This document shows, in pieces, positions 9,640-19,259 of a stretch of DNA of 64,000 bases. The notes beneath the pieces are model-generated. The model was not told where the DNA came from, made no database searches, and was given only the letters and a program-made list of their open reading frames with translations. This DNA comes from Scytonema hofmannii PCC 7110 (GTDB lineage: Bacteria; Cyanobacteriota; Cyanobacteriia; Cyanobacteriales; Nostocaceae), in NCBI RefSeq assembly GCF_000346485.2, contig NZ_KQ976354.1, forward strand, positions 10,374,341 to 10,438,340, read 5' to 3'. The translations under genes and the position numbers were made by a program. The first letter of the stretch is position 1. The number at the start of each line of letters is the position of its first letter.

Positions 9640-9714
9640 GGGGAATGGGGAGTGGTGAGTGGGGAGTAGGGTTGTTCGCTCTTCCCTACTCCCTATTCCC
9701 TACTCCCCACTCCC
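9640..9714. repeat. Inverted GGGGAGT-family repeat
   Basis: A G-rich arm (9640-9671, units like GGGGAGTGGTGAGT) and its near-perfect complement (9683-9714, CCCTACTCCC...) flank a short loop directly after the histidine kinase stop codon. This could terminate transcription. Members of this family also lie inside mutL (53521-53590 and 53991-54027). Confidence 0.75.
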
Positions 9715-9807
9715 TTCTTACTAACAACTGTTACAGTCTATGACGTAATCGCAATATAAGGCTAGCTGCGGTGATAGTATGCCCTAAAAACGTTGAGAGA
9801 GAACTCT

Positions 9808-10239
9808 ATGGCGGAAACACTTTCTGGACAAACTCCCGTTTTTGGTGGCTACACTGGCGGCTTGCTCAAAAAAGCAGACGTAGAAGAAAAGTACGCTATT
9901 ACTTGGACTAGCCCCAAGGAACAGCCCTTTGAACTACCCACTGGTGGTACTGCTATCATGCGCCAAGGAGAGAACCTACTATATATAGCTCGCAAAGAGT
10001 ATGGCATCTATCTGGGCGGTCAAGTACTCCGGAAGTTGAAAATCACAGACTACAAAGTCTATCGGATCTTCCCCAACGGAGAAATTCAGTATATTCACCC
10101 AGCCGATGGTGTCTTCCCAGAAAAAGTAAACCAAGGTCGTGAAAAAGTTCGTTATGTAGACCGTAGCATCGGCGAAAATCCCAGCCCCGCTCAAGTTAAA
10201 TTTAGCGGTACAGCTACCTATGATGCTCCCAATTCATAG
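9808..10239 (+). CDS. psaD: Photosystem I reaction centre subunit II (PsaD)
   Basis: PsaD is the stromal/cytoplasmic photosystem I subunit that forms part of the ferredoxin docking site. The 143-residue product begins [20 protein letters not shown] and contains the highly conserved segments [51 protein letters not shown] and REKVRY...RSIGENP. The start is set at the ATG at 9808 because the product then begins exactly as the family does; the frame also has a TTG five codons earlier. It is followed by a repeat and then trpE. Strong, light-dependent expression is expected from family knowledge. Confidence 0.98.
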   Translation: MAETLSGQTPVFGGYTGGLLKKADVEEKYAITWTSPKEQPFELPTGGTAIMRQGENLLYIARKEYGIYLGGQVLRKLKITDYKVYRIFPNGEIQYIHPADGVFPEKVNQGREKVRYVDRSIGENPSPAQVKFSGTATYDAPNS

Positions 10240-10242
10240 TTA

Positions 10243-10342
10243 ATTGTTAGTGGTTAGTAGTTAGTAGTTAGTAGTTAGTAGTAGTAACAATCAACTATCA
10301 ACCACTAACCATTAACCACTAACCACTAACTAATAACTGCTA
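10243..10342. repeat. TTAGTGG/TTAGTAG repeat with inverted arm
   Basis: Tandem 7-base units (TTAGTAG, TTAGTGG) are followed by their inverted complement (ACTAACC/CCACTAA). Together they can form a long hairpin just after psaD. The same family is found at 39533-39607, 46349-46421 and 51935-52028. Confidence 0.8.
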
Positions 10343-10443
10343 ATACCAATTTGAAAAAAAAATACGACAGATAGTTGGGTGAGATTAAGTCTAAGCAAGG
10401 CATTTTCAATCCAAAATCCAAAATCTAAAATCCAAAATGGTAT

Positions 10444-11979
10444 ATGATTTTCCCAGAATTCTCCGAGTTTTCTGAGTTAGCTAAAGAGGGCAATTTTGTT
10501 CCGGTTTACCAAGAATGGGTAGCAGACCTCGATACACCAGTGTCTGCTTGGTACAAAGTATGCGCGGGTCAACCTTATAGCTTTTTGCTGGAATCTGTTG
10601 AAGGTGGAGAAAAGCTCGGACGGTATAGCTTTGTGGGTTGCGATCCGTTGTGGGTTTTAGAAGCAAGAGGGGATTGCGTCACTCAAAAACACCGCAATGG
10701 TTCTCAGGAAGTTTATGAAGGTGACCCCTTTGCAGCTTTGCAAGCTTGCTTGGAACCTTATAAACCAGTGAAATTACCTCAATTACCTCCAGGGATTGGA
10801 GGTTTGTTTGGTTTTTGGGGCTATGAATTGATTCATTGGATAGAACCAAGAGTCCCAATTCATCCACAAGATGAAAGAAATATTCCAGATGGATTGTGGA
10901 TGCAGGTGGACAGCCTGTTGATTTTTGACCAGGTGAAACGGAAAATTTGGGCGATCGCCTATGCTGACTTGCGTGATGTAGAAACCAAGAATGGAAATTC
11001 ATTAGAACAGGTGTATCAAAAAGCGTGCGATCGCGTAACTGATATGGTTAGCAAGCTCTCTTTGCCCGTGTCGCCGCAGAAAACTATTCTAGAATGGACG
11101 CCACCAGAAACAAACAAATCGGGGAAAGGAACGGGAATAGAGGAGTATAAAAGTAACTTTACGCGATCGAGCTTTTGTGCCAATGTTGAAAAGGCAAAGG
11201 ACTATATCAAAGCAGGAGATATTTTTCAAGTCGTTATTTCTCAAAGATTGACAACAGAATATACTGGCGACCCCTTTTCTCTTTATCGATCGCTTCGGCA
11301 AATCAATCCTTCGCCTTACATGACGTATTTTAACTTTCAGGATTGGCAAATCATCGGTTCTAGCCCGGAAGTAATGGTAAAAGCAGAACTGGATGCTGAA
11401 GGGAAGGAGATTGCGACTGTACGTCCTATTGCTGGAACGCGTCCGCGAGGTAAAACGCCCCAAGAAGATGCAGCAAATGCTCTTGACTTACTCCAAGACC
11501 CCAAGGAAATTGCCGAACACGTCATGCTTGTCGATTTGGGGCGGAATGATTTGGGGCGAGTTTGTCAAAGTGGAACTGTGAGAGTTGATGAACTGATGGT
11601 AGTTGAGCGTTACTCTCACGTGATGCATATTGTGAGTAATGTTGTGGGTAAACTTGCGCCAGGAAAAACTGCATGGGATTTACTGAAAGCTTGCTTTCCT
11701 GCAGGAACAGTCAGTGGCGCACCTAAAATTCGCGCAATGGAAATTATTTATGAGTTGGAACCCAGCCGTCGTGGTGTCTACTCTGGTGTTTACGGATATT
11801 ATGATTTTGAGGGACAATTGAATAGTGCGATCGCAATTCGGACAATGGTGGTTCGGAATAATATGGTAAGCGTGCAAGCAGGTGCTGGTTTGGTTGCTGA
11901 TTCCGATCCGGAAAAGGAATATGAGGAGACGTTGAATAAGTCGAGAGGTCTTTTAGAGGCTATTCGCTGTTTGAGGTAA
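10444..11979 (+). CDS. trpE: Anthranilate synthase component I
   Basis: Chorismate-utilising enzyme that, with a TrpG glutaminase, makes anthranilate, the first step of tryptophan synthesis. The 511-residue protein has the N-terminal domain (YSFLLESVEGGEKLGRYSFVG, residues about 45-65). The chorismate-binding domain carries KAKDYIKAGDIFQVVISQR, NPSPYMTYF, SPEVMVK, PIAGTRPRG, EHVMLVDLGRNDLGR and CFPAGTVSGAPKIRAMEII. All match TrpE rather than PabB by my reading, although component-I enzymes of both pathways are similar. It follows psaD at 200 bp with a repeat between. From memory psaD-trpE proximity is seen in other cyanobacteria. Confidence 0.9.
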   Translation: MIFPEFSEFSELAKEGNFVPVYQEWVADLDTPVSAWYKVCAGQPYSFLLESVEGGEKLGRYSFVGCDPLWVLEARGDCVTQKHRNGSQEVYEGDPFAALQACLEPYKPVKLPQLPPGIGGLFGFWGYELIHWIEPRVPIHPQDERNIPDGLWMQVDSLLIFDQVKRKIWAIAYADLRDVETKNGNSLEQVYQKACDRVTDMVSKLSLPVSPQKTILEWTPPETNKSGKGTGIEEYKSNFTRSSFCANVEKAKDYIKAGDIFQVVISQRLTTEYTGDPFSLYRSLRQINPSPYMTYFNFQDWQIIGSSPEVMVKAELDAEGKEIATVRPIAGTRPRGKTPQEDAANALDLLQDPKEIAEHVMLVDLGRNDLGRVCQSGTVRVDELMVVERYSHVMHIVSNVVGKLAPGKTAWDLLKACFPAGTVSGAPKIRAMEIIYELEPSRRGVYSGVYGYYDFEGQLNSAIAIRTMVVRNNMVSVQAGAGLVADSDPEKEYEETLNKSRGLLEAIRCLR

Positions 11980-12022
11980 ACTTGAGAGTTTAGGAACCGC
12001 AGATGAACGCTGATAAACGCTG

Positions 12023-12567
12023 ATGAGTTGTATCTCATACATCCAAGCGAATTGCACACAGAGTTTAATCGCGAATTTTGATGTTGTGACTGGCAAGATT
12101 GTTGAGCCAACATGTGGAGACTCCAGAACAGAAGTTGATTTTGTCCAAAATATTCGTCGCTTGATTGAAACCGATCCGAATGCGACAAAATGGCACTTAG
12201 TTATGGATTGTCTAAATACTCATCAGTCGGAATCCTTGGTTCGTTTTGTTGCAGAAAACGAAGGTTTGAATATTGACTTGGGTGTCAAAGGAAAAAGCGG
12301 GATACTCAAATCTATGAAATCCCGTGCTGCTTTTTTGAGCGAGCCAACACATCGAATTGTTTTTCATTACACTCCCAAACACTGCTCTTGGCTGAATCAA
12401 ATTGAGATTTGGTGCGCGTATTATGGGAGCGCAAGTTACTCAGAAGAGCAAGTTTTGTCAGTCAGGATGATTTGAAAACTCGAATACTTAATTTTATTGA
12501 CTATTTTAACCAAACAATGGCGAAACCTTTCAAGTGGACATACAAGGGTAAAGTACTGGCTATTTAA
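12023..12567 (+). mobile_element. IS630-family transposase remnant (5'-truncated, frameshifted)
   Basis: Encodes the C-terminal part of an IS630-type DDE transposase: [32 protein letters not shown] (second catalytic Asp region), then [16 protein letters not shown] (catalytic Glu). The frame breaks near 12415. The other frame continues from about 12418 with [20 protein letters not shown] and ends at 12567 after KPFKWTYKGK, the normal family C-terminus. The N-terminal helix-turn-helix half is missing and no terminal inverted repeats are visible. It abuts the truncated Argonaute-like gene, marking a region of rearrangement. Confidence 0.9.
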
Positions 12568-12571
12568 TGGT

Positions 12572-13642
12572 CTAGTTATTTACGCCGTACTGTACTAGAG
12601 ATAGCTGTTTTAAGTACTGGTTGATTTGCTCTTGAATTTCAATCGCTTGACTGCCACCCTCTTCATCATCAGTATTGCGATCGCTTTGAGGTAAAAATGT
12701 CAAAACTATATCTGGTGGAACTGTAATTAAATCATCAACAGCTTTATCGACTTCGGCTCTGGCATCAGTTCCACTCAAGTTGCTAACTGATAATGCTTTT
12801 ATAGTAACAATATCACTGTTAAATCCATAGCTTTTCAGGCGTTGCTTTATGCTCTCTAAAAAAGAGTTAACGCTCAAATCGCAAATTTGTAAAGCCGCAA
12901 TGCGAATTAATCTTGATCGATCGCGATAATCGTCATGACGTTTATAAACACCTCCACCATTATGCTCAGACAGTCCTGCAAGGAATTTATCTCTCTTACC
13001 TACAAAGCCGTTTCCAAAAAGTAGAGGAGTTTCCTGAAGCGGCTTCTTCGGCTGCCAGAATAAACTTGGATAGTCACGGCTATTAATACTTCGCTCTAGC
13101 TCAAATCCATAAGCCGCTAGTGCATCTTTCACTGTTTCTTTATAAGAAGCTAAGAAGAATGTTCGCTCTTTGTGAGAAATCTTAGTTGCCTTAAGCAACT
13201 TTCCCCATTCAACATCAAACTTGTCGGCAGTTTCAACTGTAACGCATGGACGTAGAAGCACCATAGGATAGTCACGTTGATCTCTATTCTTGAACTGTAC
13301 AGTGACTATAGGTTGGTCATCTGGAGCATTTCGCAGTGATTGTTTACTGCTTTCACGGGTTGCCTTTTTTATTAATCTGTCTCTGTGTTGCCCAACTGTT
13401 CCTGGTAACTGAGTGATAGTACCGTAACTTCCTAATTCTCTATCTCGAACTTTCAAGCCAATCAAAAGATTTTCCGGAGTATCTCTATCCAGATAATTTA
13501 GATAGAATTGTTGTAAATCACCTTTGTAAAGGATACTGCTGTGAACCGTCAAAGTTACAGCAGGTTGTAACTCTCCCTGTAGTTCGATAGTTTCTGACCA
13601 AAAATCTAGTTCACGTTTGACTTCAACTTGATTTTCGGACAC
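12572..13642 (-). CDS. Truncated prokaryotic Argonaute-like protein (PAZ/MID fragment)
   Basis: A 356-residue protein that I match to cyanobacterial Piwi/Argonaute proteins: SENQVEVKRELDFWSETIEL and LTVHSSILYKG near the start, LERSINSRDYPSLFWQP at about 200, RHDDYRDRSRLIRIAAL at about 242-260, and DIVLTFLPQSDRNTDD, which normally opens the MID/PIWI half. Full-length homologues are around 700 residues. Here about the first 150 residues and the whole catalytic PIWI region (DEDX) are absent, and the tail after DDEEGG does not look like the family. It starts with GTG exactly where the divergent ImmA fragment ends. Likely a non-catalytic remnant, though the frame is intact. Assignment is from memory of the family, hence moderate confidence. 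Confidence 0.6.
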   Translation of the reverse strand: MSENQVEVKRELDFWSETIELQGELQPAVTLTVHSSILYKGDLQQFYLNYLDRDTPENLLIGLKVRDRELGSYGTITQLPGTVGQHRDRLIKKATRESSKQSLRNAPDDQPIVTVQFKNRDQRDYPMVLLRPCVTVETADKFDVEWGKLLKATKISHKERTFFLASYKETVKDALAAYGFELERSINSRDYPSLFWQPKKPLQETPLLFGNGFVGKRDKFLAGLSEHNGGGVYKRHDDYRDRSRLIRIAALQICDLSVNSFLESIKQRLKSYGFNSDIVTIKALSVSNLSGTDARAEVDKAVDDLITVPPDIVLTFLPQSDRNTDDEEGGSQAIEIQEQINQYLKQLSLVQYGVNN

Positions 13643-13721
13643 AATACCTGCTGATGATCGAGGAGCAATAGCGGCTAGGATTCTCCCACTACAACGTCTA
13701 ATTGAAATTAATGAAGAGATT

Positions 13722-14150
13722 TTGAATCTACCTCAAGGATTTGAAGCTTCGACAATTGCTCATGAAATTGGACATTGGGTGCTCCACATCAATCCACATG
13801 AAGTAGAGAGATTTTTAAAACGTCAAGACCAAGGACTTGAGACCGTAGCACAGCCATTTTTATGCCGTAATGCTGGTAGCCAAAAGAAGGCTAAGTCAAT
13901 TGAGTGGCAAGCCCAATATTTCGCCAGCTGTTTACTGATGCCTAGGTTTATATTGGAAGAAAAACGATTAGGACGTGATTTAACAAATTGGCATCACCTC
14001 TATAGAATGAAAGACGAGCTTGGCGTAACGATATCTAATCTGATACACCGCCTACAACAAGATCTTGGCTGGATTCACATTCTTCCTGGTTCTCGTCAGA
14101 TTCTACTGGGTGATGCTGCACCTTGTAGGGAGAAACAACCAATCAGGTAG
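13722..14150 (+). CDS. ImmA/IrrE-family metallo-endopeptidase, 5'-truncated
   Basis: The protein carries the zinc-protease motif HEIGH (H14-H18 from the TTG start), with surrounding STIAHEIGHWVLHINPHE and the later family segment EWQAQYFASCLLMP. These define the ImmA/IrrE (DUF955) family, proteases that usually degrade a phage or mobile-element repressor or act in toxin-antitoxin units. The reading frame is open and protein-like back to 13632 (PADDRGAIAARILPLQRLIEI) without a start codon, so the gene has lost its N-terminus. The TTG at 13722 is only a formal start. The lost end coincides with the start of the divergent Argonaute fragment. Confidence 0.75.
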   Translation: MNLPQGFEASTIAHEIGHWVLHINPHEVERFLKRQDQGLETVAQPFLCRNAGSQKKAKSIEWQAQYFASCLLMPRFILEEKRLGRDLTNWHHLYRMKDELGVTISNLIHRLQQDLGWIHILPGSRQILLGDAAPCREKQPIR

Positions 14151-14333
14151 ACGCGATCCCATCCTCTTGATAAGCACAAGCAACATCACTGCGAATGCGC
14201 CAGATATTTTTGGTCAGTTAATGATGTCAGTTTTTTATGATGGAACCGCTCCTCAGGTTTTTGTTTTACGTAGTACCACGCTTGATTACAACAGTTACCG
14301 GTTGCTCGATTAAGGTGGAGATGGTGCGATCGC
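14151..14333 (+). other. Short coding-like remnant between ImmA and DUF4279
   Basis: The frame ending at 14313 reads ...TANAPDIFGQLMMSVFYDG and ends in STTLDYNSYRLLD. It looks protein-like but has no start of its own and overlaps the ImmA frame. I do not recognise the family. It is probably the C-terminal scrap of a further broken gene. Confidence 0.3.
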
Positions 14334-14828
14334 TTAACTATCAACTACCATCGTTGTAGATAATGAAGATTCTTGTTCTGGTTCTAAGTAGTCATCCAGC
14401 ATAACAAGGATGGATATTTGGATAGATAACCCAGCAGATGCAGTAGCCGCAACCAGTTCTGGGGGTAATGTTAACCCACCCTGGTCTTCTTCTCGAATAG
14501 TGCTAATGTACAAATCAGCGTTGCAGTTAGTGCGATCGAGTATTGCGAGATTTGATGATATTTTCTGTAGCGTAGTAGTAACTTGTAGCATTTGACTATC
14601 TCTCTCTTCCTCAGTGCTGTCAGTATCAAATTGGGCAAGTTCGAGTATCCACAGATCGACAGGTTGAACTCACTTTTTTGAAACACGCTCACCACGTCGC
14701 ACAAATTTCGTCGGTTGAATTCCTAGAGCTTGTGTCAACTCCTCTGAAGAAGGGATCTCGCCTCCCAGTCGCAAAGATATTTGGGTTGTACTCACCTTAT
14801 CCACCTCTATCACGCCTTGGAAAATCAA
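14334..14828 (-). pseudogene. DUF4279-like gene with internal stop
   Basis: Reading from a TTG at 14828, the frame encodes VSTTQISLRLGG, a RRGERVSKK segment, an in-frame TGA at 14670-14672, and then continues in the same frame through PVDLWILELAQFD to LTLPPELVAATASAGLSIQI. This is the N-terminal SLRL.G and C-terminal L...A..GLS..I pattern of DUF4279 proteins. The related copy at 20245-20463 has CGA at the stop position, so a single CGA-to-TGA change broke this copy. The part after the stop (from the ATG at 14591, 85 codons) remains open. Function of the family unknown. Confidence 0.6.
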
Positions 14829-15120
14829 AATTATGCATTAAATATGTTATCTATTTATCTATCCAAAAATTCTTCTGCCAATTCAAGTAGTTCACTATAC
14901 GTAAAAAGTATTATCTGAATAAAATATCTATTCATCTGCGTACATCCGCGTGCATCTGCGGTTCTTAATTTTTACTATACTACACCCAACCAAAACTCCA
15001 ATATTTTTTGTCTTTCTCGTCGTTATAACCTCAAACAAATGTTATTTAAATTGTTTCTTTTGAAAAAATCAAATTGAGAACATTGAACTCATTAGAATTT
15101 AACAAATACTTATCTGTAAA
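14621..15120. repeat. Segmental direct repeat, copy 1
   Basis: This stretch matches 20256-20671 in the same orientation at high identity, apart from about 85 extra bases here (around 14845-14930). It contains the first half of the DUF4279-like gene and, at 15090-15120, a degraded trace of the last codons of the helicase gene that copy 2 still abuts. The two copies flank the hybrid kinase and the Panacea pair. Confidence 0.85.
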
Positions 15121-15367
15121 ATTTTATCTTTTTAGTTCGCATCAAAAAAACGCAACCCTTTTTTATTTGTCCAAAGTCCAAAAATACTCCTGTCTTTTCT
15201 TTTACATCATATCGAACCAATGATTCTCCTAGCACGTAGTCATGAATTTGACATTTAAATTTCCAGGTGCAAGATAAAATAAGGACAATTCACCCCTATA
15301 TTATGCTCAAGTATGTTTAAGGGTTCAATTCCAGCCTTCTACTCACTCGCCCATTGACTCAAAGTCT

Positions 15368-18300
15368 ATGACTGAAACTTCCCCTAAACCCGTTGCAACA
15401 ACTGCCCCTTTGCCTGCAAATGAGGTAGAACGCTTAGAGGCTCTGCGGCGATACAACATTCTCGATACCCCACCGGAAGCTGCCTTCGATCGCATCACCT
15501 CCTTGGCAGCACGTTTATTTAATGTGCCGATCGCGCTGGTTTCCCTGGTTGATGCATCAAGAGGCTGGTTTAAATCGTCCTATGGCTTTGATGTGCGAGA
15601 GGTGCAGCGAGATACGACTATTTGCAGCTTTGCGCTGTTATCTAACGAGGTATTAGTCATCCCCGACACCAGACAAGACAATCGTCTCGTCTGTAATCCA
15701 TTTGTACAAAATGAACCGGGGCTGCGGTTCTACGCCGGTGCGCCGTTGCTTACCCAAGATGGCTTCAATCTAGGCACTCTTTGTTTGTTAGATACAAAAC
15801 CGCGTGATACCTTAACTAATGAGCAAACAGCCATCCTCGCGGATCTTGCCGCAATGGTGATGGATGAACTAGAGCTACGACTGGCAGCCCGTAAAATTGC
15901 TCAAATCGATGCAGCGTTGCTAGAAGTGACTCAGGGCGTTTCTGCTGTAACGGGTGAAGCATTTTTCTCTGCTTTAGTGCAACATTTGAGCAAAGTGCTG
16001 GGGGTTGATTACACCTACATTGGTCTGGTGGAGGGAGATAACCAGGAAGCAATCCGGACGCTCGCCGTCTACTCCAAGGGGCAGATCGTTGACAACTTTG
16101 CATATCTTTTGCATGAAACTCCCTGCAAGGAGGTGCTCCAGCAACGAAAATTGTGCTGCTATCCCAATCGAGTCCAAGCCTTGTTTCCTAACGCGCCTCT
16201 TTTAGAACCTCTAAACGTGGAAAGCTATGTAGCGATTCCGTTTTTTGACTTAATGGGCGTACCCCTCGGCTTACTAGGCGTGATGGATGGCAAACCTTTG
16301 ACAAATGTTCAGCTTGCAGAATCCCTATTAACCATCTTTGCCCTACGGATCGCCACCGAACTGGAGCGACAGCAAACAGAAGCAGCACGGCAACAAGCCC
16401 AGTATGAGTTGGAGCGCTTAGTTGAACAACGAACGGCTGAATTATCTCAAGCAAACGAATTACTCCACTTGGAAATTGCAGAGCGGCAGCAAGCTGAAGC
16501 AGCCCTGCAAAAAGAACAGGAGTTACTCAGAGTGCTGCTTGATAATGTGCAGGCAGGAATCGTAGCGTGTAATGCCGAGGGGATTTTGACCCTATTTAAT
16601 CGAGCAGCACGAGAATTTCATGGCTTGCCAGAGCAACCACTGCCGCCCGATCGATGGGCAGAGTACTATGACCTGTATTTACCCGATGGCAAAACGCAGA
16701 TGTCCAAAAACGAGATTCCGCTATTTCGAGCGTTACAGGGACAGACAGTCGAGAATGTTGAAATGGCGATCGCACCCAAGCAGAGAACCACGAAGACGCT
16801 ACTTGCCAGTGGACAGGCGATCGTTGATAGCCAGGGCAAAAAACAGGGGGCAGTCGTCGTGATGCATGACATCACCGAACGCAAACAAGCTGAAGCCGAA
16901 TTACTGATTTCAGATGTTGCCTTGCAGCAAATGCCCGATGCCATTTTGTTGACCGATTTGGAGGGTAAGATTCAACGCTGGCTGGGCAATGCCGAGCAAA
17001 TCTTTGGCTATACAGCCGCAGAGGCGATCGGCAAACCCGTTAATTTTCTCCATCGCTCAGACATTAAAGCTGCGATGACGGCTGAAATCATTCAGTCTAT
17101 TCAGACAACAGGAGAGTTTTGTGGTGAAATTCCCTGTCTGCGAAAAGATGGATCGGCAGTGTCGATCGAGACAACAGCCAAAACCGTATACGACAAAGCT
17201 GGGAATCCCATCTTTTTCATTGGTATCAACAAAGACATTACCGAGCGCAAACAGGCAGAAGCGGAACGCGCCCAATTAATGCGGCAGCAAGTTCAAGAGC
17301 AAACAGCCCGCATCAAAGCAGAAGTTGACCAGCAGCGATCGGCATTTCTGGCAGCAGTCAGTACAGTACTAGCATCCTCATTGGATTACGAATGGACTCT
17401 GGCAAGTGTTGCGAATCTGGTAGTGCCGTTCTTTGCAGACTGGTGTGCGATCGACCTGCTGCAAAACAATCAATTGATTCATCGGGTTGCAGTGGCTCAC
17501 CGCGATCCAACGAAAGTAGAATTTGTCGGGGAAATTCATCGGCAATATCCCAGACAAAGCGACGCGACGGAGGGAGTACCCAAGGTGCTGCAAACTGGGA
17601 AAACAGAAATGGTGACTGAAATTCCAGATGCTGCATTGCTGATGGTGGCTCAAAACGCTGAACATTTGCGAATATTGCACGAACTGGGCTTAAAGTCTAG
17701 CATTATCTCACCTTTGATTGCCCGTGGACAGATTTTAGGGGCAATTTCGTTTGTCACGGCTGAATCCGAGCGCCGTTATAGTGAGGCAGATCTGGCATTG
17801 GCAGAAGACATCGCCCATCGAACCGCGATCGCCATCGATAATGCCCGTCTCTACGAAGCAGAACGAACAGCAAGAAATGTAGCGGAATCTGCCAACCGCG
17901 TCAAAGATGAATTTCTCGCTGTTTTGTCCCATGAGTTGCGAACACCGCTCAATCCGATTTTGGGTTGGTCTAAATTGCTTCGCACTGGAAAATTAGATAC
18001 CGCAAAAACAGATTATGCCTTAGAAACAATTGAGCGCAACGCTAAACTCCAAACCCAACTCATTGAGGATCTTTTAGATGTCTCGCGCATTTTGCAAGGT
18101 AAGCTCAGCCTCAATATGGTTCCCGTTAACCTGGCATCAACAATTCAATCGGCACTTGAAACCGTGCGGTTAGCAGCAGAAGCCAAATCAATCGATTTGC
18201 GATTTACGATTTTAAATTTGGAATTAAAAGAAACTGATTCGCTCTTAGAGTTACAAACTGGTGGACAACAGCCTGAAAATCTAAAATCCGAAATCCGTCT

Positions 18301-19228
18301 TGAAAAGTTTGCTACCGAGAGAAAGCCTCCTGACAACTTTTCGCAAAATCCAAAATTCCAAGTTTTAGGAGATTCAGCCCGCATCCAGCAAGTGGTTTGG
18401 AATTTGCTCTCCAATGCCGTCAAGTTTACGCCCCAAGGAGGACAGGTAGAGATTGGGTTATTGGTTACTGGTGATTCGTCATCTGTAGAAGATAAAGAGC
18501 AAAGGACAAATGACACTGGACAAATGACAAAGTATGCTCAAATTCAAGTCACAGACACGGGTAAGGGAATTTCTCCAGACTTTCTACCGTATGTGTTTGA
18601 GTATTTCCGTCAAGCAGATAGCACCACAACCAGAATATTTGGGGGATTAGGGTTAGGGCTGGCGATCGTGCGTCATCTTGTCGAGTTACATGGGGGAACC
18701 GTTGCAGTAGACAGTCCAGGAGAGGGACAGGGGGCAACTTTTACTGTCAGGTTGCCGATGAAATCCGAAAGTGTTACACCGAAGGATAGAACAGCGACGA
18801 ATCACTCCCGCATGGCTGCTCCTGACACTTTATCGCTTACAAGTGTCCGGGTTTTGGTGGTTGATGATGAAGTAGACTCCCGTGATTTTCTCACTTTTGT
18901 CTTGGAACAAGCAGGTGCAGAAGTTACTGCAACAGCATCTGCTCGTGAAGCATTACAAGTACTGGCGCAATTCAAGCCAGACATTCTACTCTGCGATATT
19001 GGTATGCCAGAAACAGACGGCTATATGTTAATGCGTCAGATACGCGCATTGGAATCAGAACAAGAAAATAAGACTCCAGCGATCGCCCTAACTGCCTATG
19101 CGGGAGAGGTAAATCAGAAACAGGCACTGGCTGTGGGTTTTCAGGAGCACATCGCTAAACCTGTAACTCCAGAAATACTGGTTCAAGCGATCCGAAGGTT
19201 AGCTAGATTGAACAGAAATGTCCTTTAA
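15368..19228 (+). CDS. Multi-sensor hybrid histidine kinase (GAF-GAF-PAS-PAS-GAF-HisKA-HATPase-REC)
   Basis: A 1286-residue cytoplasmic kinase. Approximate order: GAF 25-170 (RYNILDTPPEAAFDRI), GAF 190-340, coiled coil 340-385, PAS 385-500, PAS 512-630, GAF 665-830, HisKA with SHELRTPLNPILGW near 853, and HATPase 940-1135 with NLLSNAVKFTP, DTGKGIS and GGLGLGLAIVRHLV. A C-terminal receiver starts at about 1159, with RVLVVDDE and phospho-acceptor Asp in LLCDIGMPETDG. All catalytic signatures look intact. The ATPase domain has two unusual inserts encoded by dispersed-repeat-like DNA (about 18225-18365 and 18475-18540). No partner regulator adjoins it. The whole gene lies between the two copies of a segmental repeat. 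Confidence 0.93.
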   Translation: MTETSPKPVATTAPLPANEVERLEALRRYNILDTPPEAAFDRITSLAARLFNVPIALVSLVDASRGWFKSSYGFDVREVQRDTTICSFALLSNEVLVIPDTRQDNRLVCNPFVQNEPGLRFYAGAPLLTQDGFNLGTLCLLDTKPRDTLTNEQTAILADLAAMVMDELELRLAARKIAQIDAALLEVTQGVSAVTGEAFFSALVQHLSKVLGVDYTYIGLVEGDNQEAIRTLAVYSKGQIVDNFAYLLHETPCKEVLQQRKLCCYPNRVQALFPNAPLLEPLNVESYVAIPFFDLMGVPLGLLGVMDGKPLTNVQLAESLLTIFALRIATELERQQTEAARQQAQYELERLVEQRTAELSQANELLHLEIAERQQAEAALQKEQELLRVLLDNVQAGIVACNAEGILTLFNRAAREFHGLPEQPLPPDRWAEYYDLYLPDGKTQMSKNEIPLFRALQGQTVENVEMAIAPKQRTTKTLLASGQAIVDSQGKKQGAVVVMHDITERKQAEAELLISDVALQQMPDAILLTDLEGKIQRWLGNAEQIFGYTAAEAIGKPVNFLHRSDIKAAMTAEIIQSIQTTGEFCGEIPCLRKDGSAVSIETTAKTVYDKAGNPIFFIGINKDITERKQAEAERAQLMRQQVQEQTARIKAEVDQQRSAFLAAVSTVLASSLDYEWTLASVANLVVPFFADWCAIDLLQNNQLIHRVAVAHRDPTKVEFVGEIHRQYPRQSDATEGVPKVLQTGKTEMVTEIPDAALLMVAQNAEHLRILHELGLKSSIISPLIARGQILGAISFVTAESERRYSEADLALAEDIAHRTAIAIDNARLYEAERTARNVAESANRVKDEFLAVLSHELRTPLNPILGWSKLLRTGKLDTAKTDYALETIERNAKLQTQLIEDLLDVSRILQGKLSLNMVPVNLASTIQSALETVRLAAEAKSIDLRFTILNLELKETDSLLELQTGGQQPENLKSEIRLEKFATERKPPDNFSQNPKFQVLGDSARIQQVVWNLLSNAVKFTPQGGQVEIGLLVTGDSSSVEDKEQRTNDTGQMTKYAQIQVTDTGKGISPDFLPYVFEYFRQADSTTTRIFGGLGLGLAIVRHLVELHGGTVAVDSPGEGQGATFTVRLPMKSESVTPKDRTATNHSRMAAPDTLSLTSVRVLVVDDEVDSRDFLTFVLEQAGAEVTATASAREALQVLAQFKPDILLCDIGMPETDGYMLMRQIRALESEQENKTPAIALTAYAGEVNQKQALAVGFQEHIAKPVTPEILVQAIRRLARLNRNVL

Positions 19229-19259
19229 ATTTTTGCTACTTTATAAACTCAAATGTGTA

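Noticed and set aside
10444-11979. Possible PabB instead of TrpE
   Set aside because: Length and N-terminal domain sequence fit TrpE; no fusion to a PabC-like lyase domain, although component I enzymes cannot be separated with certainty by eye.
11993-12025. Direct-repeat target site for the IS630 remnant (ACGCTGATAAACGCTGATGA)
   Set aside because: It belongs to a dispersed repeat family (AGATGAACGC..) also found far from the element, and IS630 elements duplicate only TA.
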